A stretch of DNA of 64,000 nucleotides from Acidobacteriota bacterium (GTDB taxonomy: Bacteria; Acidobacteriota; Terriglobia; Terriglobales; Acidobacteriaceae): positions 1 to 64,000 of the forward strand of contig JAFDVW010000023.1 in NCBI GenBank assembly GCA_018268755.1, written 5' to 3'. Positions 25,825-34,440 of the stretch are shown here, piece by piece. The position numbers were made by a program, and so were the translations under genes. Numbering within the stretch: the stretch's first letter is position 1; every line of letters starts with the position of its first letter. Under the pieces are notes generated by a model. It was not told the origin of the DNA, made no database searches, and saw nothing but the letters and a program-made list of their open reading frames with translations.

Positions 25825-26205
25825 ATGGGATACGCATTCAATTGCACGCGTCGGACCTATCTCGCCACCGACCTGAGGGTGGCGGACACGCACTGGACGC
25901 GGCTGCGCGGATTGCTGGCGACCGGCAGCGAGGAATTTGGCGCCGGACGTGGCCTGTGGATCATTCCCTGCCGCGGCGTGCACACTCTGGCCATGCGTTT
26001 CGCCATTGACGTGGTGTATCTCGACGGCAAGCAAATCGTGGTCCATATTGAGGAAAAGCTCCGCCCCTGGCGCTTTGCTCCGGTCCGCATGCAGGCCCAA
26101 ACCGTGCTTGAGCTGCCGGAAAGCACTTTGCGTGCGACCGGCACCGCAATCGGCGACCAGATTGAAATTTCCAGAAATGCTGTGCGGGAGACGGCCTTGG
26201 CGTGA
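25825..26205 (+). CDS. DUF192-family protein
   Basis: The 126-residue protein matches the DUF192 fold: RLRGLLATGSEEF near residues 29-41, then GLWIIPCRGVHTLAMRFAIDVVYLD (given here in outline; residues about 48-72), and LELPESTLRATGTAIGDQIE near the end. Family members are small beta-rich proteins, often secreted, of unknown role; this one has no signal peptide. Its stop overlaps the GTG of the next gene by four bases, so the two are translationally coupled. DUF192 genes are frequent neighbours of tad loci, suggesting a link, but none is proven. Confidence 0.85.
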   Translation: MGYAFNCTRRTYLATDLRVADTHWTRLRGLLATGSEEFGAGRGLWIIPCRGVHTLAMRFAIDVVYLDGKQIVVHIEEKLRPWRFAPVRMQAQTVLELPESTLRATGTAIGDQIEISRNAVRETALA

Positions 26206-28244
26206 GCGACGAACTCAAACTTCTGGTGGAATGGTCGTCGCCGTGGGAGGAGTTCCTATCTTCCGTCCGTCCCGCCCTGGCGCATTCCGAGCAGCGGCTG
26301 GCGGGAGAAGCCAACCTCAGCCTGTTTCCTTATCGCGGCATGCTGCTGGTGTGGGGCCTGGAAATTTTTCTGCTGCTGATCGTGATCTTCCTGCCCGCCA
26401 AGCTGGCCACCATAAAGCCAGAAGTCACGCCGGCACAGTCCAAATACGAGGTGATTTATTACTCCGGCACGGAGCTGCCGCGCGTCGAAGACGTGGGCGG
26501 CGCGCAGGCCGGGCGATCGGGACGCGCCGGCGGCCGTGAGGCGCACCACCCCACGCAGGTCATCCGTGTGTCGCGCGGAGAGAGTCTGCGGGAAAAAATC
26601 GTCGATGCTCCCAACCTGAAGCTTCCCTCGTCCGATTCCGCGGTCGCCAATTTACTGGCTTATAAAGCGGTCCCCGGTCCCGCCCCGGCGGAGGGACTGC
26701 GGTCTTCCCTACGCGCTCCCAACCTGCCGCAGATGGCGGCGGTAGCGCCATCTCCCGAGGTGCAACGCGAGCGCCTGCAATCCGCACCATCCTTGACTAC
26801 CGGTGTCATCGCTCCCCCGCCGACCGCGTTACAACGGGAGCTCTCCCGGCCGCCGTTGCCCGGAGCCAATGCCGTCCAAGTTGTGCCGCCGCCGGTTTCG
26901 GCGCCGGAACGGATTTCCAGCCAGAACGCGCGCCTGACTTTGCCCTCGCAGGCCGTGGTGGCGCCGCCCCCGCAAATTTCCCGCGAGATCTCTCCCGTAG
27001 GCCCGGGCTTTGGGCCGGGGGACTATCACAAACAGGTGGTGCCCCCGCCCGTCGATGTCGGCAAAGTAACCGGACAGCGCACCCCGGGAGTTCTGGGCAG
27101 CGTCGCGGCTGTGCCCCCGCCGGTGCAGCTTTCAGCGGGCGGAAATAGCAGCGCACGGACCCAGCACATGGGATTGGGCGGCAACGCGACGGTCGTGCCC
27201 CCTCCGGTGCAGGTCAGAGGAGGTGGAAGCACGCGGGGTGCGGTGCAGGGGCTGGGTGGTGCGGCGGCCGTGGTGCCACCTCCGCCTTCTGTGGCAGCCA
27301 CGGGCTCCCTCTCCGGGCAGGGCCGAGGCAATCGGGGCGCGGGGTTTGGCGGGCCGGGCGATCTGGGCGCAGTCAGCGCTCCTGCCCACGACAGCGGGGG
27401 CAGCGCCACTGGCAACGGCGTGGTGGTCTCCAGTCAACCGGGCTCAAAAGTGGGTGTTCCCGGAGGCGGTGGCGCGGGTGCGTTGGCCATGTCGCCGGCA
27501 GGGGGATCACAACCCGGACTGGGCGGGTCGGGTGGAGGGGAAAGTATCGGCCGCGGCAACGGCCCAGGCAGCGGATTTTCCGGCGACGGCTCAGGAGCGG
27601 GACGGGATGGCACGGGACGGGGATCCGATCCCAGCGCGCGGGGCGGAATTTCTCCCTATCCGGGAAGCGGTGGGGCCGGCAATGGCAACACCAGCAAAGC
27701 CGCGGTGCCGGGAGTTTCTGTTTCGGGAGGCAGCAGCAACATCATCACCCTTCCCAGCTTTGGCGGGAGCAGCAACAGCCCCTCCGGTCCCAGCCGCTCT
27801 TCCGTCACCGGCAAGCAAGCCGGGCCGGGGATCACCGTGGTAGCCACTTCGCGCTCGGGCGGCGCATTCAATTTTTATGGCGCGCTCAAGGGCGACAAGG
27901 TCTACACCATCTACATCGAGACCTCGCTGGGCACGACCGTGATGCAGTATGCCGATCCCACATCCACCAGCCACGCCTATGCCGAAGACCTGATCGCGCC
28001 GCAACCCCTGCGCGCGGAACTGCCCGCCGGGCTGCCGCGCTCGCGGCTGGTCATCGCCTGCATCCTGGACCGCAGCGGCATGGTGAAGCAAGCGCAGGTA
28101 CTGGAAACCACTTCGGCGATCCTGACCAGCAAGGTATTGGCGGCTTTGGCCAATTGGAAATTCCGCCCAGTATTGCGGGGAGAACAGCCCGTAGAGGTGA
28201 ACGCCATCCTGGGTTTCAACGTCGACACCAGCGACCGCTACTAA
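26202..28244 (+). CDS. Large TonB-domain protein with seven VVPPPV repeats
   Basis: The 680-residue protein starts with GTG overlapping the DUF192 stop. It has a cytoplasmic N-terminus (1-45), one membrane segment (about 46-66), then a long periplasmic stalk. In the stalk a PPP core of the form VVPPPV recurs seven times, near residues 204, 229, 254, 281, 305, 333 and 359, a period of about 24-28. A Gly/Ser-rich region follows (about 365-545). The C-terminus (about 595-680) is a TonB-like domain (LVIACILDRSGMVKQAQVLE, ALANWKFRPVLRGEQPVEVN). It may span the periplasm and link inner-membrane energy or the Tad machine to the outer membrane; that is inference. Confidence 0.88.
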   Translation: MSDELKLLVEWSSPWEEFLSSVRPALAHSEQRLAGEANLSLFPYRGMLLVWGLEIFLLLIVIFLPAKLATIKPEVTPAQSKYEVIYYSGTELPRVEDVGGAQAGRSGRAGGREAHHPTQVIRVSRGESLREKIVDAPNLKLPSSDSAVANLLAYKAVPGPAPAEGLRSSLRAPNLPQMAAVAPSPEVQRERLQSAPSLTTGVIAPPPTALQRELSRPPLPGANAVQVVPPPVSAPERISSQNARLTLPSQAVVAPPPQISREISPVGPGFGPGDYHKQVVPPPVDVGKVTGQRTPGVLGSVAAVPPPVQLSAGGNSSARTQHMGLGGNATVVPPPVQVRGGGSTRGAVQGLGGAAAVVPPPPSVAATGSLSGQGRGNRGAGFGGPGDLGAVSAPAHDSGGSATGNGVVVSSQPGSKVGVPGGGGAGALAMSPAGGSQPGLGGSGGGESIGRGNGPGSGFSGDGSGAGRDGTGRGSDPSARGGISPYPGSGGAGNGNTSKAAVPGVSVSGGSSNIITLPSFGGSSNSPSGPSRSSVTGKQAGPGITVVATSRSGGAFNFYGALKGDKVYTIYIETSLGTTVMQYADPTSTSHAYAEDLIAPQPLRAELPAGLPRSRLVIACILDRSGMVKQAQVLETTSAILTSKVLAALANWKFRPVLRGEQPVEVNAILGFNVDTSDRY

Positions 28245-28251
28245 CGGCAGC

Positions 28252-28276
28252 TGTGGCGCGGACACTCCTGTCCGCG
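28252..28276 (+). repeat. REP-like single hairpin
   Basis: TGTGGC is followed by GCGGACA, a CTCC loop and TGTCCGC. The head and first hairpin resemble the REP units near the RAYT gene (45203, 45810 and 48200), but no second hairpin follows. It lies 8 bases after the TonB-like gene and could also act as a 3' processing or termination structure. Confidence 0.5.
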
Positions 28277-28294
28277 TCAACCTAAGGCCGCAAC

Positions 28295-29908
28295 CTACTT
28301 CTCCTTCTTCTCAAACAGCACGGCCGCATCATCGGCGTAGACCACCGCCCACCCCGGCGTCGCCCGCAGCAGATTGTCCAGCGTCGATCCTGGGGAGATC
28401 AGCACCAGGGGAACACGGGTTTGGTCCAGGGTCGACTTCCAGTCGGGCGCTCCCCGGATGATCTTCAGGTAGTTCCTGAGGAACTCCGCGCCATAGAGAT
28501 CATGGCGATCATCTACGTAGACCTTGCCCAGAGGATCGCGCCGGTAGATCAGATATCCGCCCCAGGTGTCGAGGCTCAGGACCGTCTCATACGCCCCGCG
28601 CGCTTGCAGATAGTCGACCGCGCCCACGGGCAGGTGTCGGGGATCGAAATGGGCATTCACCCATGTGTTCGACCCCAACTTTCCCTGATGCAGGCAGGCA
28701 AAACCCATCACTGCGACTGCCAGGGTGGGCCAGAGATGACCACGCAGGTTGCGCTGCAAAGCCAGCATCCGGGTGTCGAAGCCGCGCAGCCGCGCCAGCC
28801 AGGAATGTAGCAGGGCCGAAACAGGCCCCGCCACCAGGGCTTCTGAGAGCACCGGAGCAATTAGAAGCACCAGCAACAGAGACGCGACAGGCAGGTTCCG
28901 CGAGGCATACAACCCGCTGAACACGGCAAATAACAGTACCAGGAGATGGGAAAAGCGGAGCTCTTCCCGGCGCACGGCAAGGGCGAAAAACGCCAGCAGC
29001 AGAAGCCCCACAAAGCAGCGCTGGGCGAGGCCGTGAAAATCGGGCGACTGGAATTCTTCAATGTGGCCCATCAGCCAGCGGTCGGAAAGATAGTGGTAGA
29101 CGTGAACGTGCAGATGGTATCCGAAGGGATTGACGAAGCTGGCCAGGCCGCACAACGCGAAGGTTCCGCTCAACCATGTGACGCGATTTCGCAGGACAGC
29201 TTTTTCTTCTCTCCCGGCCCGCAGCCATTGCGCGCCGGCACTCATGAGAAAGAGCCCCAGGAGAACAAATCCCAGCAGGAAACCGCCGTGGAGGTTCACC
29301 CAAAGCAGCATCAACGGTGGCATCCAGAGCAGGCGCTTCTTGTCCCCGCCGCCTTCGTAGATATCCAATTGCCGGAACCAGAGCACGGCCAATAACCAGC
29401 TGATCACATGCGGCCGCGCCAACAGGTGGATGGTGGAGGCACCCATGGCAAACGGCAAGAGCAGCAGGGCGGCCAACACCCCGCGCTGCGAGGCCCAGCC
29501 AAACACCAGGGCAAAAGTCAGGGCCACGAGCCCAGCCGTCCCTAGCACGATTCCGTTCAGGCCCATGGCGGCGTGCACCTTGCCCGCCGCCAGGTCATAC
29601 AACCATTCCCAGGCATACCAGGGCCGGCCTTGCATGAGCGAAGAAAATGGGTCGACACGGGTCAGGGTATGCGTGGCCAGCATGCGTTCGCCGTTGCGGA
29701 TGTGCCAGCCAATGCTGGAATCACCCAAAAGCCGTGGAGAAAAACTGCCCACCGTCAAAGAAAGAAAGGCCGCGACGAAGAGAAGGTCGGCGAGCGATGG
29801 GGTCAGCCAGCACAACCAGCGTGGCGGAGCCGGTCGCTTCGCGGAAGGCATGGCGCGTTCGTTTTGGAGTGCAGTAGGGTCCAAGCGGTTCGGGCGTGTC
29901 CCGCTCAT
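28295..29908 (-). CDS. Polytopic GT-C-like membrane protein, paralog of the gene at 16569
   Basis: The 537-residue protein has an N-terminal Pro/Arg-rich tail, about ten membrane segments from residue 39, a first loop with GDSSIGWHIRNGERM (equivalent to DPDLWWHLRTGQ in the paralog) and RPWYAWEWLYDL. The soluble C-terminus has DTWGGYLIYRRDPLGKVYVD, then HDLYGAEFLRNYLKI. The shared WGGYLI...VYVD.R.DLYG pattern ties it to the gene at 16569. AGG lies at a short distance before ATG 29908; a second ATG at 29851 is possible. Substrate unknown. Confidence 0.78.
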   Translation of the reverse strand: MSGTRPNRLDPTALQNERAMPSAKRPAPPRWLCWLTPSLADLLFVAAFLSLTVGSFSPRLLGDSSIGWHIRNGERMLATHTLTRVDPFSSLMQGRPWYAWEWLYDLAAGKVHAAMGLNGIVLGTAGLVALTFALVFGWASQRGVLAALLLLPFAMGASTIHLLARPHVISWLLAVLWFRQLDIYEGGGDKKRLLWMPPLMLLWVNLHGGFLLGFVLLGLFLMSAGAQWLRAGREEKAVLRNRVTWLSGTFALCGLASFVNPFGYHLHVHVYHYLSDRWLMGHIEEFQSPDFHGLAQRCFVGLLLLAFFALAVRREELRFSHLLVLLFAVFSGLYASRNLPVASLLLVLLIAPVLSEALVAGPVSALLHSWLARLRGFDTRMLALQRNLRGHLWPTLAVAVMGFACLHQGKLGSNTWVNAHFDPRHLPVGAVDYLQARGAYETVLSLDTWGGYLIYRRDPLGKVYVDDRHDLYGAEFLRNYLKIIRGAPDWKSTLDQTRVPLVLISPGSTLDNLLRATPGWAVVYADDAAVLFEKKEK

Positions 29909-30076
29909 GTTACCTGATTGCGTCCCGGGGGCTCATCCCTTTTCCCCCCGGCGTTGCCGCCATGAAATTTTTGCGCTGGAGCAAATCTTGCGCGTTTCCG
30001 GCCAGATCCCTCGGTATGATAAACATCCCCGCGAAAATCTTTTCAACGCCCAGGGCGGGCAGCGAATCTATTAGGT

Positions 30077-31387
30077 ATGGCTATGAAGCACAAACCTCGG
30101 GTCGTAATTATTGGCGGTGGGTTTGGCGGCCTGACCGCCGCTCGCAAACTGGTCAAGCTTCCGGTGCAGGTCACGCTCATTGACCGTAAGAACCACCATA
30201 CGTTTCAGCCTCTGTTGTATCAGGTGGCCACCGCCGGGCTTTCTCCCGGAGAGATCGCCGCGCCCATTCGCTGGATCCTGCGCGGACATGACAATGTGGA
30301 AGTCCTGCTCGGCGAAGTCAGCATGATCGACGTGGAGCACAAGCTCGTCAAACTGCCCGATCATGACATCGCTTATGACTATTTGATTGTCGCCGCCGGG
30401 GCCGGCCACTCCTATTTCGGCCATGACGAGTGGGAACCGTACGCACCCGGACTGAAGACGATTGAGGACGCCATTGAGATACGGCGGCGGGTATTTCTGG
30501 CCTTTGAATTGGCCGAGCGCGAGGCTGCGGCCGGCGACAAACTCTCACCTCTGCACTTCATCGTGATCGGCGGCGGGCCGACTGGGGTTGAACTGGCCGG
30601 CACCCTGGCCGAGATCGCGCGCAAAGTATTGGCCGACGAATTCCGCACGATTGATCCGCAGCGCACCCGCATCCTGCTGCTGGAAGGCGGTCCGCGGGTC
30701 CTGCCGGCCTATCCAGAAGATCTTTCCGCCAGCGCCGAAGAACAACTCAAAAAGCTGGGCGTGGAGGTCCACACCTCGACCCTGGTCACCAAAGTGGAGG
30801 CAGGCGCAGTGGACATCGGCGAGACCCGCCTGCCGGCGGCGGTGGTGCTGTGGGCCGCCGGAGTCGCGGCCTCGCCCCTGGGCAAAAAGCTGGGCGCACC
30901 TACCGACCGCGCGGGACGCGTGCTGGTCAATCCCGACCTAAGCATTCCCGGGCATCCTGAGGTGTTTGTGATCGGTGACCTGGCCGCCCTGAAGGATGAA
31001 ACCGGCAAGTGGCTGCCCGGAGTGGCCCCCACGGCGATCCAGCAAGGCAAAGCCACGGCCCGCAACATTGCCCGCGATCTGGAAAAACAACCGCGGCGGA
31101 ATTTCCGCTATCTCGATAAAGGCAGCCTGGCCACCATCGGACGCGCCGCCGGCATTGCCCAGTTCGGCAAAGTGCATATTTCCGGATTCATTGCCTGGCT
31201 GTCCTGGCTGTTTATTCACATCTTCTTCCTCATCGGGTTTCGTAACCGGGTCATCGTGTTTATCCAGTGGGCATGGTCGTATTTCAGCTATGAACGCGGG
31301 GCACGACTGATTACCGGCGATACCGAGCTGCCGGGCTGGCATAAGCCGGAGGAACCGGCCAAGGAACCTTCTGCCCGTTCCGCTTGA
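30077..31387 (+). CDS. ndh: Type II NADH:quinone oxidoreductase (NDH-2)
   Basis: The 436-residue flavoprotein oxidises NADH and reduces quinone without proton pumping. It has two Rossmann motifs: FAD-binding VVIIGGGFGGLTAARKL (about residues 9-25) and NADH-binding FIVIGGGPTGVELAGTLAEI (about 157-176). The FAD contact VFVIGDLAALKD and quinone-side VAPTAIQQGKATARNI follow. The C-terminus has a hydrophobic pair (about 365-400, SWLFIHIFFLIGFRNRVIVF) that anchors it to the inner membrane. A second ATG at 30083 is possible. With the nuo operon at 49-63 kb, the organism can enter NADH electrons by coupled and uncoupled routes. Confidence 0.94.
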   Translation: MAMKHKPRVVIIGGGFGGLTAARKLVKLPVQVTLIDRKNHHTFQPLLYQVATAGLSPGEIAAPIRWILRGHDNVEVLLGEVSMIDVEHKLVKLPDHDIAYDYLIVAAGAGHSYFGHDEWEPYAPGLKTIEDAIEIRRRVFLAFELAEREAAAGDKLSPLHFIVIGGGPTGVELAGTLAEIARKVLADEFRTIDPQRTRILLLEGGPRVLPAYPEDLSASAEEQLKKLGVEVHTSTLVTKVEAGAVDIGETRLPAAVVLWAAGVAASPLGKKLGAPTDRAGRVLVNPDLSIPGHPEVFVIGDLAALKDETGKWLPGVAPTAIQQGKATARNIARDLEKQPRRNFRYLDKGSLATIGRAAGIAQFGKVHISGFIAWLSWLFIHIFFLIGFRNRVIVFIQWAWSYFSYERGARLITGDTELPGWHKPEEPAKEPSARSA

Positions 31388-31481
31388 TCGAAAGCCCCTA
31401 CTCTGACGACAATAGAAGGCGGAACGGCCTCAGCCTTCCGAGCAGTGTCCCGGCGCAGAAAGCGCCGTCTCTGCCTTCGCC

Positions 31482-32804
31482 ATGAAAACGCTTCGTCTTG
31501 GTATCTGTCTCCTGGTGATGCTGGCGGCCGTGGCCGTCAGCGGACCGGTCTGGGCCGCCCCGTCGGCCAGCGTCCTCAAAATCGTCATCAACGACACCAT
31601 CCACCCCATCACGGATGAGTACATCGGGCGAGCTCTGGCCGAAGCCCAGCACAATGGCAATCAGGCCGTGCTCATCGAGCTGAACACGCCGGGCGGCCTG
31701 CTCGATTCCACGCGCAACATCATCGAAAAGATCCTGGCATCGCCGGTTCCCGTCATCATTTACGTCGCACCCAGCGGCAGCCGGGCGGCTTCGGCGGGCT
31801 TCTTCATCCTGGAAAGCGCGGACATCGCGGCTATGGCCCCGGGCACTAACACCGGCGCGGCCCATCCCGTCAGCCTGGGCGGGGGCAAGATGGACGACGT
31901 TATGAAGGCCAAGGTGGAGAATGATGCAGCCGCCTCCATGCGATCGGTGGTATCGAAGCGCGGGCGCAACGTGGACCTGGCGGAAAGCGCGGTGCGGGAA
32001 TCGAAGTCATTCACCGACCAGGAGGCCCTGTCGCAGAAATTGATTGACTACATCGCGCCCAGCGAACAGGAGCTGTTCCGTCAGATCGCGGCCAAGCCGA
32101 TCAAACGCTTCAACGGCGAGACGGTCTCTTTAAATCTGGTAGGGGCAGCCATTCAGCCCTTTGAAATGACCCTCCGCCAGCGCATTTTGGCCTACCTGAT
32201 GAATCCCAATATTGCGTTTGTTCTGCTGGCGGTAGGAGCGCTGGCTTTGTATGCGGAGTTCAACAGTCCGGGCGCGGTCCTCCCCGGGACCGTGGGCGTG
32301 ATCTTCATTCTGCTGGCGGTTTTTGCCCTGAACCTGCTACCCACGCGCTTTGCCGCCTTTGCGCTGATCCTGGGCGCATTCATCCTATTTGCCCTGGAGG
32401 CGAAGTTCGTTTCGCACGGCGTGCTCACGATTGGAGGCATCGTTATGCTGACGCTGGGCGGGCTGCTGCTGGTGGACGCCCCAATTCCGGAGATGCGGGT
32501 GCACCTTTGGACATCCTTGGCGGTGAGCATTCCGCTGGGCATCATCACCGCCTTCCTGATGACCATTGCACTGAGGGCCCGGCACAACAAGGTCACCACC
32601 GGCGTGCAGGGCATGATCGGAGAAATCGGGGTGGCCCAGACCCCGCTTTCGCCGCGCGGCAAGGTCTTTGTGCATGGCGAGATTTGGGACGCGGTGGCTT
32701 CCACTTCCATTCCGGCGGGCCAAGCAGTGGTGGTGCGCAGTGTGGAAGATTTGCGGGTCCATGTCGATCCAGCCCCGCAATCGGCCGCCGCGCAGGCAGG
32801 CTAA
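31482..32804 (+). CDS. NfeD-family membrane-bound serine protease (ClpP class)
   Basis: The 440-residue protein has a signal peptide (about 1-25), a ClpP/crotonase-like protease domain (about 28-210), four or five membrane segments (about 225-365), and a soluble C-terminal NfeD (OB-fold) domain (about 370-430, GVQGMIGEIGVAQTPLSPRG and GQAVVVRSVEDLRVHV). The catalytic Ser lies in SGSRAASAGFFI (about residue 105), with the Lys in the following helical region. This long NfeD type is normally encoded next to a stomatin/slipin, its partner and probable substrate, as here. Confidence 0.93.
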   Translation: MKTLRLGICLLVMLAAVAVSGPVWAAPSASVLKIVINDTIHPITDEYIGRALAEAQHNGNQAVLIELNTPGGLLDSTRNIIEKILASPVPVIIYVAPSGSRAASAGFFILESADIAAMAPGTNTGAAHPVSLGGGKMDDVMKAKVENDAAASMRSVVSKRGRNVDLAESAVRESKSFTDQEALSQKLIDYIAPSEQELFRQIAAKPIKRFNGETVSLNLVGAAIQPFEMTLRQRILAYLMNPNIAFVLLAVGALALYAEFNSPGAVLPGTVGVIFILLAVFALNLLPTRFAAFALILGAFILFALEAKFVSHGVLTIGGIVMLTLGGLLLVDAPIPEMRVHLWTSLAVSIPLGIITAFLMTIALRARHNKVTTGVQGMIGEIGVAQTPLSPRGKVFVHGEIWDAVASTSIPAGQAVVVRSVEDLRVHVDPAPQSAAAQAG

Positions 32805-32917
32805 CCGGCCTGCCTGCACCTGCTGAGATACCCCCAAAACACAGATTCCCGCCGTTAAGTGCGATACAATCCGCCCCAGATGCGTCTTTGTTTGCCGTAC
32901 GGGCGCTGGGGGTAGCT

Positions 32918-33718
32918 ATGGACAACTTCTTTGGCCTGGGCATCGGCTTCAGCACTATCGTCGTCATTATTGTTCTGATTTATGTTCTAAGCTCCATCAA
33001 GATCCTGGCGGAGTACGAACGCGGCGTCATCTTTCGCTTGGGACGCTTGCTCGGGCAAGCCAAAGGTCCGGGCATTATCCTGGTCTTTGCTCCTATTGAC
33101 CGCATCGTGCGCGTCTCATTGCGGCAGGAAGCCCTGGAAGTTCCGCCCCAGGACATCATTACCCGCGACAACGTGACCTTGAAGGTAAACGCCGTCATCT
33201 TTCTACGGGTCATTGAGCCGCGCAAGGCGGTGGTGGAAGTTTCCAACTACATCTACCAGACCTCGCAATTTGCCCAGACCACGCTGCGCTCCGTGCTCGG
33301 CGAGCAGGAACTGGATGAACTGCTCTCCCACCGCGACAAGATCAATCTGCGGCTGCAAAGCATACTGGACACCCACACCGCCCCCTGGGGAGTCAAGGTG
33401 ATCAACGTCGAGGTGAAGCAGGTCGACTTGCCGGAATCGATGTTGCGCGCCATGGCGAAACAGGCCGAAGCGGAGCGGGAACGGCGCTCCAAGATCATCC
33501 ATGCCGAAGGCGAGTTTTCCGCCGCACAGCGCCTGGTGGATGCCGCCAACCTGCTGGCCAAAGAGCCGGTCAGCGTGCAATTGCGCTACCTGCAGACCTT
33601 GACCGAAATCGGTGTAGAGAAAAACACCACGGTGGTGTTCCCGGTCCCGGTGGACTTCTTCTCGGGCATACAAAAGCTGCTGGGTAAGAGCGGCCCAGAA
33701 ACACCGTCAGCCGGATAA
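32918..33718 (+). CDS. Slipin (stomatin-like SPFH membrane protein)
   Basis: From ATG 32918 the protein is 266 residues; a longer ORF from 32507 runs into the protease gene in another frame and is rejected. A membrane segment (about 7-27) precedes an SPFH/Band 7 domain (about 28-190, EYERGVIFRLGRLLGQAKGP) and a helical region (AMAKQAEAERERRSKIIHAE). The end is VVFPVPVDFFSGIQKLLG. It should form ring oligomers in the inner membrane with the NfeD protease. TACAAT at 32865-32870 is a possible -10 box. Confidence 0.94.
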   Translation: MDNFFGLGIGFSTIVVIIVLIYVLSSIKILAEYERGVIFRLGRLLGQAKGPGIILVFAPIDRIVRVSLRQEALEVPPQDIITRDNVTLKVNAVIFLRVIEPRKAVVEVSNYIYQTSQFAQTTLRSVLGEQELDELLSHRDKINLRLQSILDTHTAPWGVKVINVEVKQVDLPESMLRAMAKQAEAERERRSKIIHAEGEFSAAQRLVDAANLLAKEPVSVQLRYLQTLTEIGVEKNTTVVFPVPVDFFSGIQKLLGKSGPETPSAG

Positions 33719-33751
33719 GGCGTTTCCGGCCACGAGCGAAGAGGAATTGTG

Positions 33752-34345
33752 ATGGGCAAATCAGAAGACACAGAAATCACATTAGGCACGGGGAAGCTGC
33801 TGCTGCTTTTCTTCGGACTGGTGGCGCTGTGCGCCTTGTTTTTCGGCTTGGGCTTTACTTTGGGGAAAGGCGCGGCACGGCCTGCATTAGCGGACACGTC
33901 TCCTCCCTCCGGCGCGGCGAGCAATACGCGCCCCAGTGCGGAGAAGGCCCCTGCGGCCAGCCCCACCTCAGGAATGGGGTTTTATAAGGCCGTGGAAGAA
34001 AAAGACCCCAATCCGGTTTTGACCACCCCGGTCGCGGTCAACAATCCCAAGGACGCGAATTCCCTGCCCCAGGCAGACGCGGCAGGAAAGACCGCCGACC
34101 CAGTTTCCCCGCCGCCGGTCAGCGGCACGGGATATTTTGTGCAGGTGGCCGCGGTCAGCAAGCAGGAAGATGCGGAATCGCTGGTCGACGCTTTGAAGAA
34201 GAAGCAATATCCCGCCTTCAGCGCCGCCGGCCCGGCCGATAAGCTCTTCCGCGTGCAGGTGGGGCCTTATGGCGACATCAAAGAAGCCGAGGCCATCCGG
34301 GCCAAATTAACAGGTGACGGATACAGCCCGATTCTGAAAAAATAG
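33752..34345 (+). CDS. SPOR-domain membrane protein
   Basis: The product is 197 residues from ATG 33752 (GAGGA at 33741-33745 supports it; the overlapping GTG at 33749 is less suited). It has a short cytoplasmic tail, one membrane helix (about residues 14-37, LLLLFFGLVALCALFFGLGF), a Pro/Ala-rich linker and a C-terminal SPOR domain (about 127-197, GYFVQVAAVSKQEDAESLVD and LFRVQVGPYGDIKEAEAIRA). SPOR domains bind denuded peptidoglycan glycan strands, often at division sites. It follows the slipin gene by 33 bases. Confidence 0.9.
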   Translation: MGKSEDTEITLGTGKLLLLFFGLVALCALFFGLGFTLGKGAARPALADTSPPSGAASNTRPSAEKAPAASPTSGMGFYKAVEEKDPNPVLTTPVAVNNPKDANSLPQADAAGKTADPVSPPPVSGTGYFVQVAAVSKQEDAESLVDALKKKQYPAFSAAGPADKLFRVQVGPYGDIKEAEAIRAKLTGDGYSPILKK

Positions 34346-34440
34346 CCCAGCAGGCAATTTGCTTCCATCCATTTGCTCCACGCTTCCTCTTTTGCATGCT
34401 TTGTTTTGCTTTGGCGCAGTCGCGATGTATTGAGGCGGGA

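Noticed and set aside
32507..32917. 137-residue N-terminal extension of the slipin ORF
   Set aside because: It lies within the NfeD protease gene in another frame and is unrelated to slipins; the membrane anchor begins right after ATG 32918.
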